DNA of 64,000 bases from CAKMZU01 sp965248335 (GCA_965248335.1 CBDFIY010000003.1:930001-994000), one strand, 5' to 3'. Shown: positions 1 to 10,288, counted from the stretch's first letter. Numbers and translations: made by a program. The notes: a model not told the origin generated them from the letters alone.

Positions 1-405
1 ACAGAAGCCGTTGTTTCAGGGTGGAGTGTTGCAGCAACAGCCACTGAAAATGCAGCAGATCTCACCACAGATATTTTTGCTGATCATGCCGTAGGAACAC
101 TGATAGAAGGGCTGAGTGATGGCCAAGTGACAAACTTGGTGCCTATGGAATCTAACTTCCCAGAAAATGTAACGCTGAGGCAACATGCTTGGCTAACACG
201 CATGCGTGGCTGGTTATTTCAGCGGATGCCAGCTGAGGATGTTGCCCATTATATAGGGCGGTTTAATGCTGAAGCGGTCTTTTCAGAAGAAGATTTACGT
301 ATACTATCAGAACCTAGCGGGCTCGATTTATTCAAACGCTTTGGTATTCCAGGTAAAGAGGCTAAGGCTGGTTTTTCATACTATAAAGCACCTTTGGTGA
401 ATTAA
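1..405 (+). CDS. C-terminal end of an unidentified protein (5' cut by window edge)
   Basis: The reading frame is open from base 1 to a TAA at 403-405, so the window holds the last 134 residues of a longer gene. A GTG at 127 is in frame but need not be the start, because the upstream codons are also open and read as ordinary protein. The fragment is soluble-looking and mixed in charge, with no membrane segment, and ends near FSYYKAPLVN. I do not recognise the family and see no catalytic motif. Real coding is likely from length and composition; the function is unknown. Confidence 0.55.
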   Translation, partial: TEAVVSGWSVAATATENAADLTTDIFADHAVGTLIEGLSDGQVTNLVPMESNFPENVTLRQHAWLTRMRGWLFQRMPAEDVAHYIGRFNAEAVFSEEDLRILSEPSGLDLFKRFGIPGKEAKAGFSYYKAPLVN

Positions 406-465
406 TGGATTAATCACCAAGGGGTATTAATACGCTTTATTCTTCTGGAAAGATGAATGCTTTGA

Positions 466-938
466 GATATCTCTACTTTAACGGCTAAACGAATTTCTAA
501 TGAGACTGAGTTTAGCGCTATAGATAATGCTTACTTGGCATTAAACACCTTAAATTCATATCAGGGTAAAGTGATTGATCAGCCGGAATCTTTATCTATA
601 CCCAACGCCCTTGCATCTTCAAGGGTGATCGGTATATAACTTACTATGAGTATGTGGAGGTAGATAATAAACCTACTGCCTTATCTCCTAAGGCTCAAGA
701 TTCCGTTAGAAACCAATCTGTTTTACTAGGAATCGAAGGGTTTGATATTACTAACGTTGAAGATAGTTATTTTATTGATCTAGATTATTCAATCGATTCA
801 GTTGAAGGGAGCACTAATTTTACTGCATCTCCTGATGCGTTTACTTGGACTTCAAGTTCCCCTAGCGGTCTTTTTAAATCTAGCTGGCATAATCAATATG
901 GAAGACGACACACATGGCTTTTGTCGCAAGGTGATTGA
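466..938 (+). pseudogene. Small gene broken by a 40-bp repeat insertion
   Basis: Frame 1 is open from 466 and reads through TAKRISNETEFSAIDNAY up to 596. It then enters the repeat piece at 597-636 and stops at its end. Coding resumes in another frame at 642 (YYEYVEVDNKPTALSPKAQD) and runs to 938. The two halves look like one protein interrupted by the repeat, which also shifts the frame. No family is recognised. A weaker alternative is that these are two unrelated short frames. The stretch from 939 to 1149 holds nothing I can name. Confidence 0.45.
597..636 (+). repeat. Internally deleted copy of the 128-bp palindromic repeat
   Basis: The 40 bp start with TATACCC and continue directly into AACGCCCTTGCATCTTCAAG and a GATCGGTATA end. 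This matches both termini of the full repeat at 4104-4231 with the middle missing. It lies inside a disrupted small gene. Confidence 0.7.
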
Positions 939-1149
939 ACGATATATGTTTATTTCATATAAATTGCAGCATTTCGTTGGCCTTACGTATTTCATTTGTC
1001 ATCGTGTTTTTCTGTATGCTTGTTCAAAAAAACGGGGACCTAATCCTCATATTCTTAGACCAGTGCAAACATCTGCTTTAGGGGTTTTGTAATTTCGTCA
1101 CACCCATTTTAAAATCTTCCGACAATTTTTAAAAAATCGGTGAAGGATT

Positions 1150-4070
1150 ATGGGTCTTTTTTGTCGGCTGTTTTGGCCACTTATTTTATTGTCGCTTGTA
1201 GGTTGTTTGGGAAATGATCTTGTTGATGAGTCTAACGATATGGTGTTTTCTGTCTCCTTAGGTTCGGATATTACCGTCAAAGAAGATAAAACATTGACGT
1301 TGAGTGCCAGTGTGTCCGTGAACGAGGGCGTTACTTTTCAGTGGTCTTCTGATGATGCGGCGGTGATCTTTTCAACACCTAATCAATCTTCTACGATGAT
1401 AACGGTAGAAAACATTTTTGAAACAAAAACCGTTACACTTCATGTGCAGGCATTAAAGGGAGAAGAGGTAGCAACCGATAGTATTAGGGTGCACTTTATT
1501 GATGCTATTCATGAGGCCATGAAATCCGGTGACGCAAGGCTATTACCACCCAATACCGCCGATATTGAATCACGTATTCAGCAGGTGATTCAAATGCATG
1601 AGGCACGCGACAGCGAGTTTTTGCAAGCAATCTATGGCGATTTACCGGTTGTTTTCTCTCCGGGTAAGCATTCCCGCTTTTTTTATAATCTTGATTCTCA
1701 GCGTGTTATACCGGTTGTGGTGGGTAATGATGAAGGGCATTTATTTGTTGCAGCTTATGATTCAGGTCGCTATCGAGCGGTAGCATTGGGCGATGATATG
1801 TTAGATGAAATGCCAGGTGGTGAGCATGCTGAGTTTGATGAACCGCTTCAACAACTTGTGGATTGGGCATTGGAATCGTTGAAATTGTCGCAGGGTGATG
1901 GCATTACAGTCGCGATGATGCTCATGAGCTCTGGTGAGATGTCTAACGCGAAAACATGGATTAAAGCACAATACCCGAGTGCTGAGGTTGTGTTTTGTGG
2001 AGATCCAGACAAGGCATTAACCTGTATCGCTGATGCCCAATTGCTGGTAACAGGTTCAGATCCTGATATGCCAATTGACACAGTAGAACAGGTATTGAGA
2101 GAAGCAACCGAACAAGGTACAGCTTTACTCTATCTGCATAATAGGGGGTGGAATGCCAGTGAGTTGACTAACCCAGTATTAGCTTTCTTTGGTCTGCAGA
2201 CGCAATCCCCAGGGTCTCCCGGTAACTATTTTTCTAATGATGCAGCTTCATGGTCTTCGTATCAGGCGATGATACAAGCTGCCCATGCCACTAAGCGTAA
2301 TTTGGCAGCAATGGTAGGTCATATACAACATGAAACCTTTGCATTCGATATTATTAATTGCGCAGGTGGTGATGAGGCATGTGTTGATCAGCCAGCCTTC
2401 AAATCAACGCTGTTAACGCCTCTCGATGATATGCATGAGACTATTGCCGCCTTTGATCAACAAGGTATAGCGATATTTACCGAGGGCGATAAGCATAGAC
2501 TTGAGAAATTGTTTATTTTATTGGCAGATCGTTACCGGGAGTCGATACAATTTCCTATGTCTCGGAATATAACACCCACGTATGATTTTGTTCGAAGCCT
2601 AGTTGCTGACTATCTCGTCTATAATTCGCGTGCTATTAACCCTGCGCAATCGGATTTAGGTGATTTTAGTCGAACGGATTTTAGCACCGTTAATTTGCAG
2701 GATAAACGAGTTGATCTAATCAGTCGCGAGCCGTTTAGAGCGGCTGGGGTTTACGCTTTACCGGGGCAAACTGTTAAGGTGAAACGAACCGATAGCAGTC
2801 CAATAAAGGCGGCCATTTTTATCAATACGGTACGCACGGGTACGGTTGATCACATGGATAATGACGGCTATGTCAGGCCTAAATTTATTCAATCACGAAA
2901 GATGCCCATCGCAGCTGGCGAGACCATTGAATTTACATCGCCTTATGGTGGCCCGATTCAGGTTGACTTTGATAATAAAGGTACACCAATGACGTTTGAA
3001 TTTAAGCAAATAGGGTTGCACCCCTTTTGGCGAGAGGGTGATGATGATGCAAGGTTTCAAACGTTGCTTGCTCAAGATGCCTTTGATTGGGTCGAGATTG
3101 CAACAGAACATTTTGAAGTACATTCGAAGGCCGATAAGATACTCAATACCTTCGATGATATACGATGGAGTATCACCCTACCAAATTAGCCAGCTATATC
3201 ACAAAATATCATCATAATTATCATCGCGTGCTAGCGGGTGTGCGTGGTGAGGCGATTGATGTTGTCAATGAAATTCATGATTTCGCAGCCTCAAAAGGCT
3301 ACGAGATACCTGAATTTGATCGAGTGCAGCATATGAATGCTGATAGAGCGAGCTGCGGTTATGGTTGCTCGGGTAATCCTTATGATGCCTTTTGGTCATT
3401 TGATGTTTTGGGGCACGGTGATTTGCATGAGGTAGGGCACAATGTGGAGAGTGGTCGATTTAAGTTTAATGGCAATGCTGGCCATACGGTGACGAACTTT
3501 TATTCGTATTATGTTAAATCGAGAGCTTTTGAAGAAGAGGGTGTAGCGCACAGTTGTCAATCGTTAGATTTCCAGAAAATACATGCAACTATTGCGGATA
3601 GTCGTAAAGAGGCAGACCCTTTTGCCTATATGCAAAGCAAGACCGAAAATGGATGGAGCTATGGCGCAACACTGATCGTACAAATATTGATGCATGCACA
3701 AAATCTCGGTGCATTAGACAACGGTTGGCATCTTATTGCCCGATTACACCTATTAGAAAATGCATTCGAATTAGCTGATAACAGTGATGAGGCTTGGGAT
3801 GAGCAAAAACAAAGTCTTGGCTTTGGCCAATTCACTCGAGAAGGCGTGCTTGCATTGGATAATAATGATTGGTTGTTAATTGCTGCAAGCTACAGTGTGG
3901 GTGTTGATTATCGACCCTTCTTTGATTTAGTTGGGCAGGGCTATAGTTCCGAGGCTTCAAATCAGGTGGCGGCACTTAGTCTTACTACCCAGGCAAGTGG
4001 CTTTTATTTACCTGAATCTGATAATGCCTACTGCAGCGGTTTTTCTAACCAGCCTTTGAAAACCTTTTAA
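1150..4070 (+). pseudogene. M60/ImpA-type zinc metalloprotease lipoprotein, frameshifted
   Basis: Two overlapping frames (1150-3189 and 3165-4070) form one protein of about 970 residues. The first part has a lipoprotein signal (LILLSLVGC), then an Ig-like beta segment, then a long ImpA-like region. The second part starts at the MEYHPTKLASY segment and carries HEVGHNVE (H88, E89, H92, E95 of the second frame), the HExxH plus Glu zinc site of M60-like peptidases. Pseudomonas ImpA, a secreted mucin and glycoprotein protease, has about the same total length. The break at 3165-3189 is a -1 change with no classic slippery heptamer, so it looks like a mutation or a sequencing error. If repaired, the product would be an outer-membrane-anchored or surface protease cutting host glycoproteins. 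Confidence 0.75.
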
Positions 4071-4103
4071 GGAAGATATACCCATCGTTCTTGAAAATGG
4101 TTA

Positions 4104-4231
4104 TATACCCATCGGAATTGGCGATGCAAGAAGGCGGCAAGCGAGCGAATCCCCATGAGCTTACAGTCGGTAAGTGATTGGGGTGAGCGAGCGCGGCCAA
4201 CGCCCTTGCATCTTCAAGTGTGATGGGTATA
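4104..4231 (+). repeat. 128-bp palindromic MITE-like repeat, full copy
   Basis: The element starts TATACCCATCGGAATTG and ends GATGGGTATA. About 30 bp at each end form an imperfect inverted repeat around GATGCAAG. The inside holds GGCAAGCGAGCGAATCCCC and GGTGAGCGAGCGCGGCC, which can pair with each other. A partial extra end (TATACCCATCGTTCTTGAAAATG) sits just upstream at about 4077. A second full copy lies at 13913-14040 in inverse orientation and a deleted copy at 597-636. It has no coding capacity and behaves like a non-autonomous mobile repeat. Confidence 0.8.
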
Positions 4232-4417
4232 GATGGTGCTGAGTTAGTTCTTGGCACTACAGGTAATGCAATATTTCTAACTAAATTTGTAAGATACAAC
4301 GTTAACCTACGTTCGTCGTATTTATTACGGCCCCCCTGTTAACCGTGTTTTGAGCGTTTTTAATTTCTATATTTGACCGATCAGGAGTAGAAAGACAAAC
4401 TATTCCTTTTTGCTGTT

Positions 4418-4436
4418 GATAATGATTTTCATTTAT
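4418..4436 (+). promoter_or_regulatory. Fur box upstream of the iron operon
   Basis: GATAATGATTTTCATTTAT matches 14 of 19 positions of the Fur consensus GATAATGATAATCATTATC, with the first nine bases exact. It lies 54 bp before the DUF4856 gene, where a promoter is expected. A fur gene is present at 54515. This predicts iron-repressed expression of 4490-10282. Confidence 0.75.
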
Positions 4437-4489
4437 AATAGTATTCGCCGCTTTCCATTTGACCTAATAATAAAGAAAGGGATTGGATA

Positions 4490-5932
4490 ATGAAGCGAAA
4501 TACTTTGCTTGTTCCTGCTATTGTAACAACCGCATTGCTAGCTGCGTGTGGTAGTGATAATAATAAAGACGTCAATAAAGAAATAGAAGCCAACGTTTAT
4601 TATCAATTTGATAGTCAGTTTATAGAGGGTGAGAGCGCTATTTCTTACACTGGTCAAACGGCTAGACAAGTTTTAATTGCTGAATTAACCCACACGATTG
4701 GTGGATTGGAACGTAATTCTGCATCGGTTAAAGACTTATTGGCATCCTATGTTTATGAAGCAAGAGATGATAAAGAATATACATTCAGTAAAGTGAGCAA
4801 TACGATACCTGGTCCAACATACGGCGATATCAGCACTGGAAAAAATCTAGTGGGTAAAATTGCGGGTGGTTATGTTAAAGAGGGTGAAGAGACGAGAAGC
4901 GGTGAGTATGGTACGTTACAAGGTGAACTTGTTGGTTGGGCTGGCGTTAAATTTCCTATCAACTTAGTTGATTTATTCATCAATGAGATTGATGCCTTAG
5001 CGCAGTCTTCTGATGGCGCGTTAGGTGATATCGTTATTGATAAAGCTTACGTTGATGATAAAGGTCGTGATTATAAACAGTTGATCCAAAAGTTTTTGTT
5101 GGGAGCAGTAACCTTCTCTCAGGGTACGGCTGATTACTTGAAAACTAACTTTAAAGAAAGCAACAAGCAAGATGGCGAAAAGCCTTATACCAAAGCTGAA
5201 CACAAATGGGATGAAGCCTTTGGTTATTTTGGTGCAGCTAGAGACTATAGCGGTTACACCGATGAAGAAATTGCCGGTAAAGGTGGTCGTGAAGCCTATA
5301 GAAATGGTTATTTCGATACTGAGATTGATGGGAAAATTGATTTACGCAGTGAAATCAATTTAGCGAATTCTACCAATTGCGCGAAAAGAGATCTCGGCAC
5401 GAAAAATAGCGCTAACCCAACCGATTACACGAAAGAAGTGTTTGAAGCGTTTGTTGCTGGGCGTAAAATTTTAAATGATGCAGCTAAAGATGTATCACGT
5501 GATTTAACGGATGCAGAAGTCACTGCACTTAATGAGCAAGCTGTTATTGCTGCTACTGTTTGGGAAAAATGTATTGCTGCAACGGTTGTACATTACATCA
5601 ATGATACCCGAGCTGACTTGATGGCTTCTAACGAGCCGATTACTGCATATGCTGATAAAGCAGCCTATACCACTCTTGCTAAACATTGGAGTGAGATGAA
5701 AGGCTTTGCATTAGGTCTTCAGTTTAATCCTGATTCACCTTTCCAAAAAGATCAAGCAGCGATCGATGCATTCAAAAAGTTGCATGATTTGATGGGTATA
5801 AAGCCTGTATTACCAAACGGACAAGGCGTTAGTGATCAACCTTTAACGGACTATTTGGCAGGATTGCTTGAAGCAAGAAAGATTCTTAAAGATAAATACA
5901 GTTTTGCTGAGGATCATGTAGCAAACTGGTAA
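4490..5932 (+). CDS. DUF4856-family lipoprotein
   Basis: The 480-residue protein has a lipoprotein signal peptide (TTALLAACG, Cys about 20), so it is exported and lipid-anchored. The rest is soluble and helical, with the C-terminal KHWSEMKGFALGLQFNP type segment typical of DUF4856 proteins. That family is often encoded next to imelysin-like proteins and TonB receptors, as here. The start ATG has an AAAGG ribosome-binding site 10 bp upstream. It is the first gene of the operon behind the Fur box. The biochemical role is unknown; a part in iron or haem acquisition at the cell surface is inferred from context. Confidence 0.75.
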   Translation: MKRNTLLVPAIVTTALLAACGSDNNKDVNKEIEANVYYQFDSQFIEGESAISYTGQTARQVLIAELTHTIGGLERNSASVKDLLASYVYEARDDKEYTFSKVSNTIPGPTYGDISTGKNLVGKIAGGYVKEGEETRSGEYGTLQGELVGWAGVKFPINLVDLFINEIDALAQSSDGALGDIVIDKAYVDDKGRDYKQLIQKFLLGAVTFSQGTADYLKTNFKESNKQDGEKPYTKAEHKWDEAFGYFGAARDYSGYTDEEIAGKGGREAYRNGYFDTEIDGKIDLRSEINLANSTNCAKRDLGTKNSANPTDYTKEVFEAFVAGRKILNDAAKDVSRDLTDAEVTALNEQAVIAATVWEKCIAATVVHYINDTRADLMASNEPITAYADKAAYTTLAKHWSEMKGFALGLQFNPDSPFQKDQAAIDAFKKLHDLMGIKPVLPNGQGVSDQPLTDYLAGLLEARKILKDKYSFAEDHVANW

Positions 5933-5944
5933 TCCCTCCTTATT

Positions 5945-5972
5945 GCGGCACCTTAATAGGTGCTGCATTTTT
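5945..5972 (+). terminator. Attenuator-like hairpin inside the iron operon
   Basis: GCGGCACC and GGTGCTGC pair around a TTAATA loop and are followed by ATTTTT. This looks like a rho-independent terminator between the DUF4856 and imelysin genes. Since both neighbours belong to one functional set, partial read-through that lowers downstream expression is plausible. Confidence 0.6.
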
Positions 5973-5988
5973 GCGTTAAAGAGACATT

Positions 5989-7191
5989 ATGAGAACGACC
6001 CCCGCAGTACTCCTGATTTTTTTATCAAGCCTTTTTCTTGTTGCCTGTAACTCACCAAAAAACGAATCTCGCTATGCCTTTGATACGGGCAGTATGCTAG
6101 CAAACTATGCCGATAATATAATTATCCCTCAATATAAAGCATTCGCAGAAGATACCGCTGAATTACAAAAAAGGGTAGCAGCTTATCGTGAGTCACCCGA
6201 TACAGCTTTAGCGCCAGCGCAATATCAGTGGAGAACAGCAGCCATTAATTGGCAAAAAATCGAGTTATTCTTAGTCGGCCCCATTGCAGAAAACGAGTTC
6301 GCTTTGCGTGACCGTATTAATGTGTACTCAGACAATCAACGAACAAACGCCTGTCAACTTGACCAAACAACACTGGCCTTAGCAGAAAATGCCGACGCAG
6401 TGAATATTGATGATTTGTCGGTAAACCAAACGGGTTTAGGTGGGTTGGAATATTTACTCATCAATCAAAGTACAGCTTTTGCTTGTACAAATGCAAGCGA
6501 TCAAGAATTACAACGCTGGCAAAATATTGATGTTGTAGCCACACGCGCCTTACTGGCAGAAAATATCGCCAAGCAATTAGCAGCTACTGCACAAAACCTG
6601 TACCAAACGTGGCAAACCGATGGCGGTAATTTTCGCGCGCACTTTATCAACCCTGCCAATGGTGGAGAGTATATACAGGCATTATCCGATGCGTTGTTTT
6701 TCCTTGATAAAAACGTTAAGGATACCAAGCTTTCTTTGCCGCTTGGTATTAGTGCTCGATGTGCTTTCGATGCTTGCCCTAAGTTAGTCGAATACCCTTA
6801 CAGCCAACAATCATTATCCATGATAAAAAGCAATTTAGAAGCTTTTAAGGCAGCGTTTAATGGTGGTGAAGGCTTTGGTTTCGCCAATATTATTGTAGAA
6901 AAAGAACAAAAGCCGCTCGCTGATCGATTTAATAATAATATCGATGCAGCTTTGACGTTGATCAATCAGATTAACGGTAGCTTATATGCACAGGCCGAAC
7001 TCATCTTGCAAGATAACGATGAAGATAATGCAGCCTGTAATAATGCGGTGGCAAATCCAGAGATATCAAGCAAACTTCCTGCTTGTCAGCTCTATGGTTT
7101 AATAAAAAGAATTACGGATGATTTAAAAACAGGTTTTGTCGCTGTTGTTGATCTTGATATTCCCAAACGCGCACAATCTGATAACGATTAA
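5989..7191 (+). CDS. Imelysin-like (M75/IrpA-type) lipoprotein
   Basis: The 400-residue protein begins with a lipoprotein signal (SSLFLVACN). An imelysin-type helical fold is indicated by the QYQWRTAAINWQKIE segment near residue 80 and NQTGLGGLEYLLINQ near residue 145. Imelysin-like proteins are periplasmic or surface lipoproteins of iron uptake loci; peptidase activity is generally not shown for the IrpA-like members. The family signature GxHxxE here reads GLGGLE, so the His is missing. It lies between the DUF4856 gene and a TonB receptor, as is usual for this family, and is probably Fur-controlled from the operon promoter. Confidence 0.8.
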   Translation: MRTTPAVLLIFLSSLFLVACNSPKNESRYAFDTGSMLANYADNIIIPQYKAFAEDTAELQKRVAAYRESPDTALAPAQYQWRTAAINWQKIELFLVGPIAENEFALRDRINVYSDNQRTNACQLDQTTLALAENADAVNIDDLSVNQTGLGGLEYLLINQSTAFACTNASDQELQRWQNIDVVATRALLAENIAKQLAATAQNLYQTWQTDGGNFRAHFINPANGGEYIQALSDALFFLDKNVKDTKLSLPLGISARCAFDACPKLVEYPYSQQSLSMIKSNLEAFKAAFNGGEGFGFANIIVEKEQKPLADRFNNNIDAALTLINQINGSLYAQAELILQDNDEDNAACNNAVANPEISSKLPACQLYGLIKRITDDLKTGFVAVVDLDIPKRAQSDND

Positions 7192-7205
7192 GGTAGTCAC
7201 CCGCT

Positions 7206-9407
7206 ATGTTTACATCCAAGCATTCATCTTTATTCGCTTTGTTACTACCGATTAGCACTTTGGCTGAAACGACACCGCCTGAAGAAGTGAGAGTGGCTTT
7301 TATCGAAGAGTCGTTGATTATCGGTTCTAAAGAACAAGCCAAAAAAGCAACAGGCTCCGCTCATGTACTGGAGGAAAGCGATCTTGAATCCTTTCAGTAT
7401 AACGATATTAATCAAGTACTCAGTGCTATACCGGGTGTGTATATCAGGCAAGAAGACGGATTTGGGTTACGCCCTAATATTGGTATTCGAGGCGTGACTT
7501 CTGAGCGCACACAAAAAGTTACGTTAATGGAAGATGGTATTCTAATCACGCCAGCACCTTATTCTGCGCCTGCTGCGTATTATGTGCCTAACATAAACCG
7601 GATGAAGAGCGTTGAAGTTTTTAAAGGGCCTGCTGCTATCGAATATGGCCCTCATACCGTTGGTGGTGCGATTAACCTCGTCAGCAAAGCCATTCCAGAA
7701 GATAGGGAAGGTGAAATGAGTGTTTCTTATGGTTCTTATAATCAACAAAAATACAATGCGTACTTTGGCGAAACAGGAAATAATTTTGGGTATTTGATAG
7801 AAGGCTTACGCTACAGCAGCGATGGTTTTAAAGAGCTGGGTAGTGATAGTAATACCGGCTTTGTCAGAAACGATGTGAATGTAAAGCTACTATTCAAAAC
7901 CGATGATTTTGCCGACATGCCTCAGCGTTTATTGCTCAAGTTTGGTTATGCGGATGAAAGCAGTGATGAAACCTATTTAGGTATTTCGACGGAAGATTTT
8001 GATAAAAATCCAAACCGTCGATACGCGGCGTCAGAAAAAGATCATTTTGATTCCACGCATTTACAGTTTCATGCGATCCATAAAATCGAATTGTCTGATT
8101 CGCTTGCGTTAACCACACGTGCTTACATCAATCGTTTTGATCGCACGTGGTTTAGAGTTTCAGGCATGGGGGAGGGGGCACCTAAAATAGCTGATATTTT
8201 ATCAGCGCCTGATAGGTTCCCGCGTTTATCCGCTATCATCAAGGGGCAAAGAGATTCTGATCCAACGAATGATATGGATACCGTGATATTAACGAATAAT
8301 GCGCGTGAATACGGATCAGAAGGTATTGAATCACGCTTAATTGCCGAATTCTTAACATCCGGTATTGAACACAACCTTTCCACGGGTATTCGCTATCACC
8401 AAGATTGGGTTGATCGCGATCAGCCTCAATATGGCTATTTGATGAAAGATGGCAATCTCATTCCTGATACTGACTACCACTTACGTGGTGCTGATAAAAA
8501 TCGATCAGAAGCTAAGGCGTTAGCACTTTATCTGAACGACATTATGACAGTAGGCGATTGGACATTTAACCTGGGCTCTCGATTTGAGTTGATCGATACA
8601 CAATATACGGATGCCAACAGCGACATCAATGATAAGTCTCGTTCAGCCGCTGTGTTTATTCCAGGTGCAGGTGCATTTTATCAGTGGACGGACGAATTAG
8701 GGTTACTACTAGGCGTAAACAAAGGGTTTTCACCTGCGGGTGCTAATGCGGATGAATCCGTTGACCCTGAAGAAAGTATCAACTACGAGTACGGGTTCAG
8801 ATACAACCAAGATGATTTGTATATTGAAACCATCGGTTTTTTCAGCGACTACAGTAATTTAATTGCGCGCTGTGGGTTTAGCGAAACAACCTGTAAAGAT
8901 CAATCGCTTAATGGTGGTGGTGCGCATATTTATGGTGCCGAGGTATTGGCGAACTACGTATTTGAGTGGGGAGAGTTGCGGTTTCCTATAAGCTTAACGT
9001 ACACTTTTACGGAATCCGAATTTCAAACGTCTTTTAAATCTTCGTTCTCGCAATGGGGTGATGTGAATGAAGGCGATGAATTGCCGTATTTGCCACAACA
9101 TCAATTACGCTTTGTTTCTGCGATTGAAGCTTTGCAGTGGGATTTGATGATGGCAATCAATTATATTGGAAGCATGCGTGAAATAGCGGGTCAGGATGGC
9201 AGTATCACTAACACCGCTTATGATGAAGGCATCAACGCCTTAACAGCAATAGATCTTGCTGCAGGTTACCAATTTAGCGATCAGTGGCAGGCCAAGCTCA
9301 GTGTTGATAATGTCTTTAACACACAGCAAATCGTATCAAGAAGGTCTATTGGTGCAAGACCTAATAAACCGCTGACAGCTGTGGGTACGATTAGCTATCG
9401 GTTCTAA
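7206..9407 (+). CDS. TonB-dependent outer membrane receptor (FecA-like)
   Basis: The 733-residue protein has a signal peptide, a TonB-box-like ESLIIGSKE segment, and a plug domain (about 45-165) with the conserved NIGIRG and VEVFKGPAAIEYGPHTVGGAINL stretches. A 22-strand barrel follows and ends in the outer-membrane signature Phe (ISYRF). It should import a ferric chelate or similar ligand into the periplasm using TonB/ExbBD, which are not in the window. The plug resembles FecA-type citrate receptors, but the substrate cannot be read from sequence. It follows the imelysin gene by 14 bp and overlaps the next gene by one base (TAATG). Confidence 0.88.
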   Translation: MFTSKHSSLFALLLPISTLAETTPPEEVRVAFIEESLIIGSKEQAKKATGSAHVLEESDLESFQYNDINQVLSAIPGVYIRQEDGFGLRPNIGIRGVTSERTQKVTLMEDGILITPAPYSAPAAYYVPNINRMKSVEVFKGPAAIEYGPHTVGGAINLVSKAIPEDREGEMSVSYGSYNQQKYNAYFGETGNNFGYLIEGLRYSSDGFKELGSDSNTGFVRNDVNVKLLFKTDDFADMPQRLLLKFGYADESSDETYLGISTEDFDKNPNRRYAASEKDHFDSTHLQFHAIHKIELSDSLALTTRAYINRFDRTWFRVSGMGEGAPKIADILSAPDRFPRLSAIIKGQRDSDPTNDMDTVILTNNAREYGSEGIESRLIAEFLTSGIEHNLSTGIRYHQDWVDRDQPQYGYLMKDGNLIPDTDYHLRGADKNRSEAKALALYLNDIMTVGDWTFNLGSRFELIDTQYTDANSDINDKSRSAAVFIPGAGAFYQWTDELGLLLGVNKGFSPAGANADESVDPEESINYEYGFRYNQDDLYIETIGFFSDYSNLIARCGFSETTCKDQSLNGGGAHIYGAEVLANYVFEWGELRFPISLTYTFTESEFQTSFKSSFSQWGDVNEGDELPYLPQHQLRFVSAIEALQWDLMMAINYIGSMREIAGQDGSITNTAYDEGINALTAIDLAAGYQFSDQWQAKLSVDNVFNTQQIVSRRSIGARPNKPLTAVGTISYRF

Positions 9408-10282
9408 TGATGGATTGGCTTGATACGGCATTTATTTATCAAGTAACGCTTTCGCCTTTATGGGTTTTTCTAAAGGCTGAAAGCCGTGTATTTTGGCTTT
9501 TTCTCCTTTCATCTTTTTTTCTCGTGGTTGTTTTCTTGTGGCAAGCTGATCGTTTATCGATTAAATCGATCAAGCAAACTTTGTTTAGTACGCGTTACTG
9601 GTTTCATCCTTCTTCAAGAAAAGATGTTGGGCTTTTATTTCTGAATGCTTGGGTGAAGGTTTTTATTTTGGTGCCGCTGCTAGCCGGTCACCTCGCTGGT
9701 ATTGTGTTTGTTTCAACGATGCTCCAACGGCATTTTTCGGATGCGCCTTCTGTGGCGCTTTCCTATACCGCTATCATGCTTTTGTTTTCTGTCGTTTTCT
9801 TTGTTACTGAAGATTTTAGCCGATTTTACTTGCATCGATTAATGCATAAAGTACCGATACTTTGGCGGCTGCATAAAACACATCACTCGGCAGAAGTGCT
9901 TACGCCTCTCACATTATTTCGTGTGCACCCTTTAGAAATGTGTCTCTACCAAATCAGGCAGCTGGTTGTTATTTCTGTAGTCGGTGGCATTTTTGTGTGG
10001 TTTTTTGGTGGAAAAGTCAGCGGGTTATCGATTCTAGGTGTTGATGCGTTTGGGTTTTTGTTTAACTTTTTAGGCGCTAATTTAAGACACTCGCATATTC
10101 CGTTAAGTTTCGGTCGTTTTGAAAAATGGTTTGTCAGCCCTGCCCAGCATCAGATTCACCACAGCTCTGATCCCGTTCATTTCAATAAAAATTTCGGTAC
10201 TTGCTTTGCTTTATGGGATCGTGTGTTTAATTGTTGGTACCAAGGAGTGAGGACACAAAAGCTGTCTGTTGGGTTGAGGTAG
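9407..10282 (+). CDS. Membrane fatty-acid hydroxylase / sterol desaturase family protein
   Basis: The 291-residue integral membrane protein has several hydrophobic helices (about 25-45, 80-105, 115-135, 185-205). It carries the His-box set of the di-iron hydroxylase superfamily: HRLMH, HKTHH and HQIHH in the right order. Such enzymes use O2 and a di-iron centre to hydroxylate or desaturate lipids. Translation is coupled to the TonB receptor (TAATG overlap), so it is the last gene of the Fur-box operon. Its substrate is unknown; a role in modifying a lipidic ligand is only a guess. An ISAzo13-like element begins 7 bp after the stop. Confidence 0.85.
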   Translation: MMDWLDTAFIYQVTLSPLWVFLKAESRVFWLFLLSSFFLVVVFLWQADRLSIKSIKQTLFSTRYWFHPSSRKDVGLLFLNAWVKVFILVPLLAGHLAGIVFVSTMLQRHFSDAPSVALSYTAIMLLFSVVFFVTEDFSRFYLHRLMHKVPILWRLHKTHHSAEVLTPLTLFRVHPLEMCLYQIRQLVVISVVGGIFVWFFGGKVSGLSILGVDAFGFLFNFLGANLRHSHIPLSFGRFEKWFVSPAQHQIHHSSDPVHFNKNFGTCFALWDRVFNCWYQGVRTQKLSVGLR

Positions 10283-10288
10283 AGGAGT

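Noticed and set aside
802..1092. 96-aa gene in another frame
   Set aside because: It overlaps the better-supported broken gene at 642-938 and its composition looks non-coding.
3165..3189. Programmed frameshift in the protease gene
   Set aside because: No slippery heptamer or downstream structure is visible in the overlap, so mutation or sequencing error is likelier.
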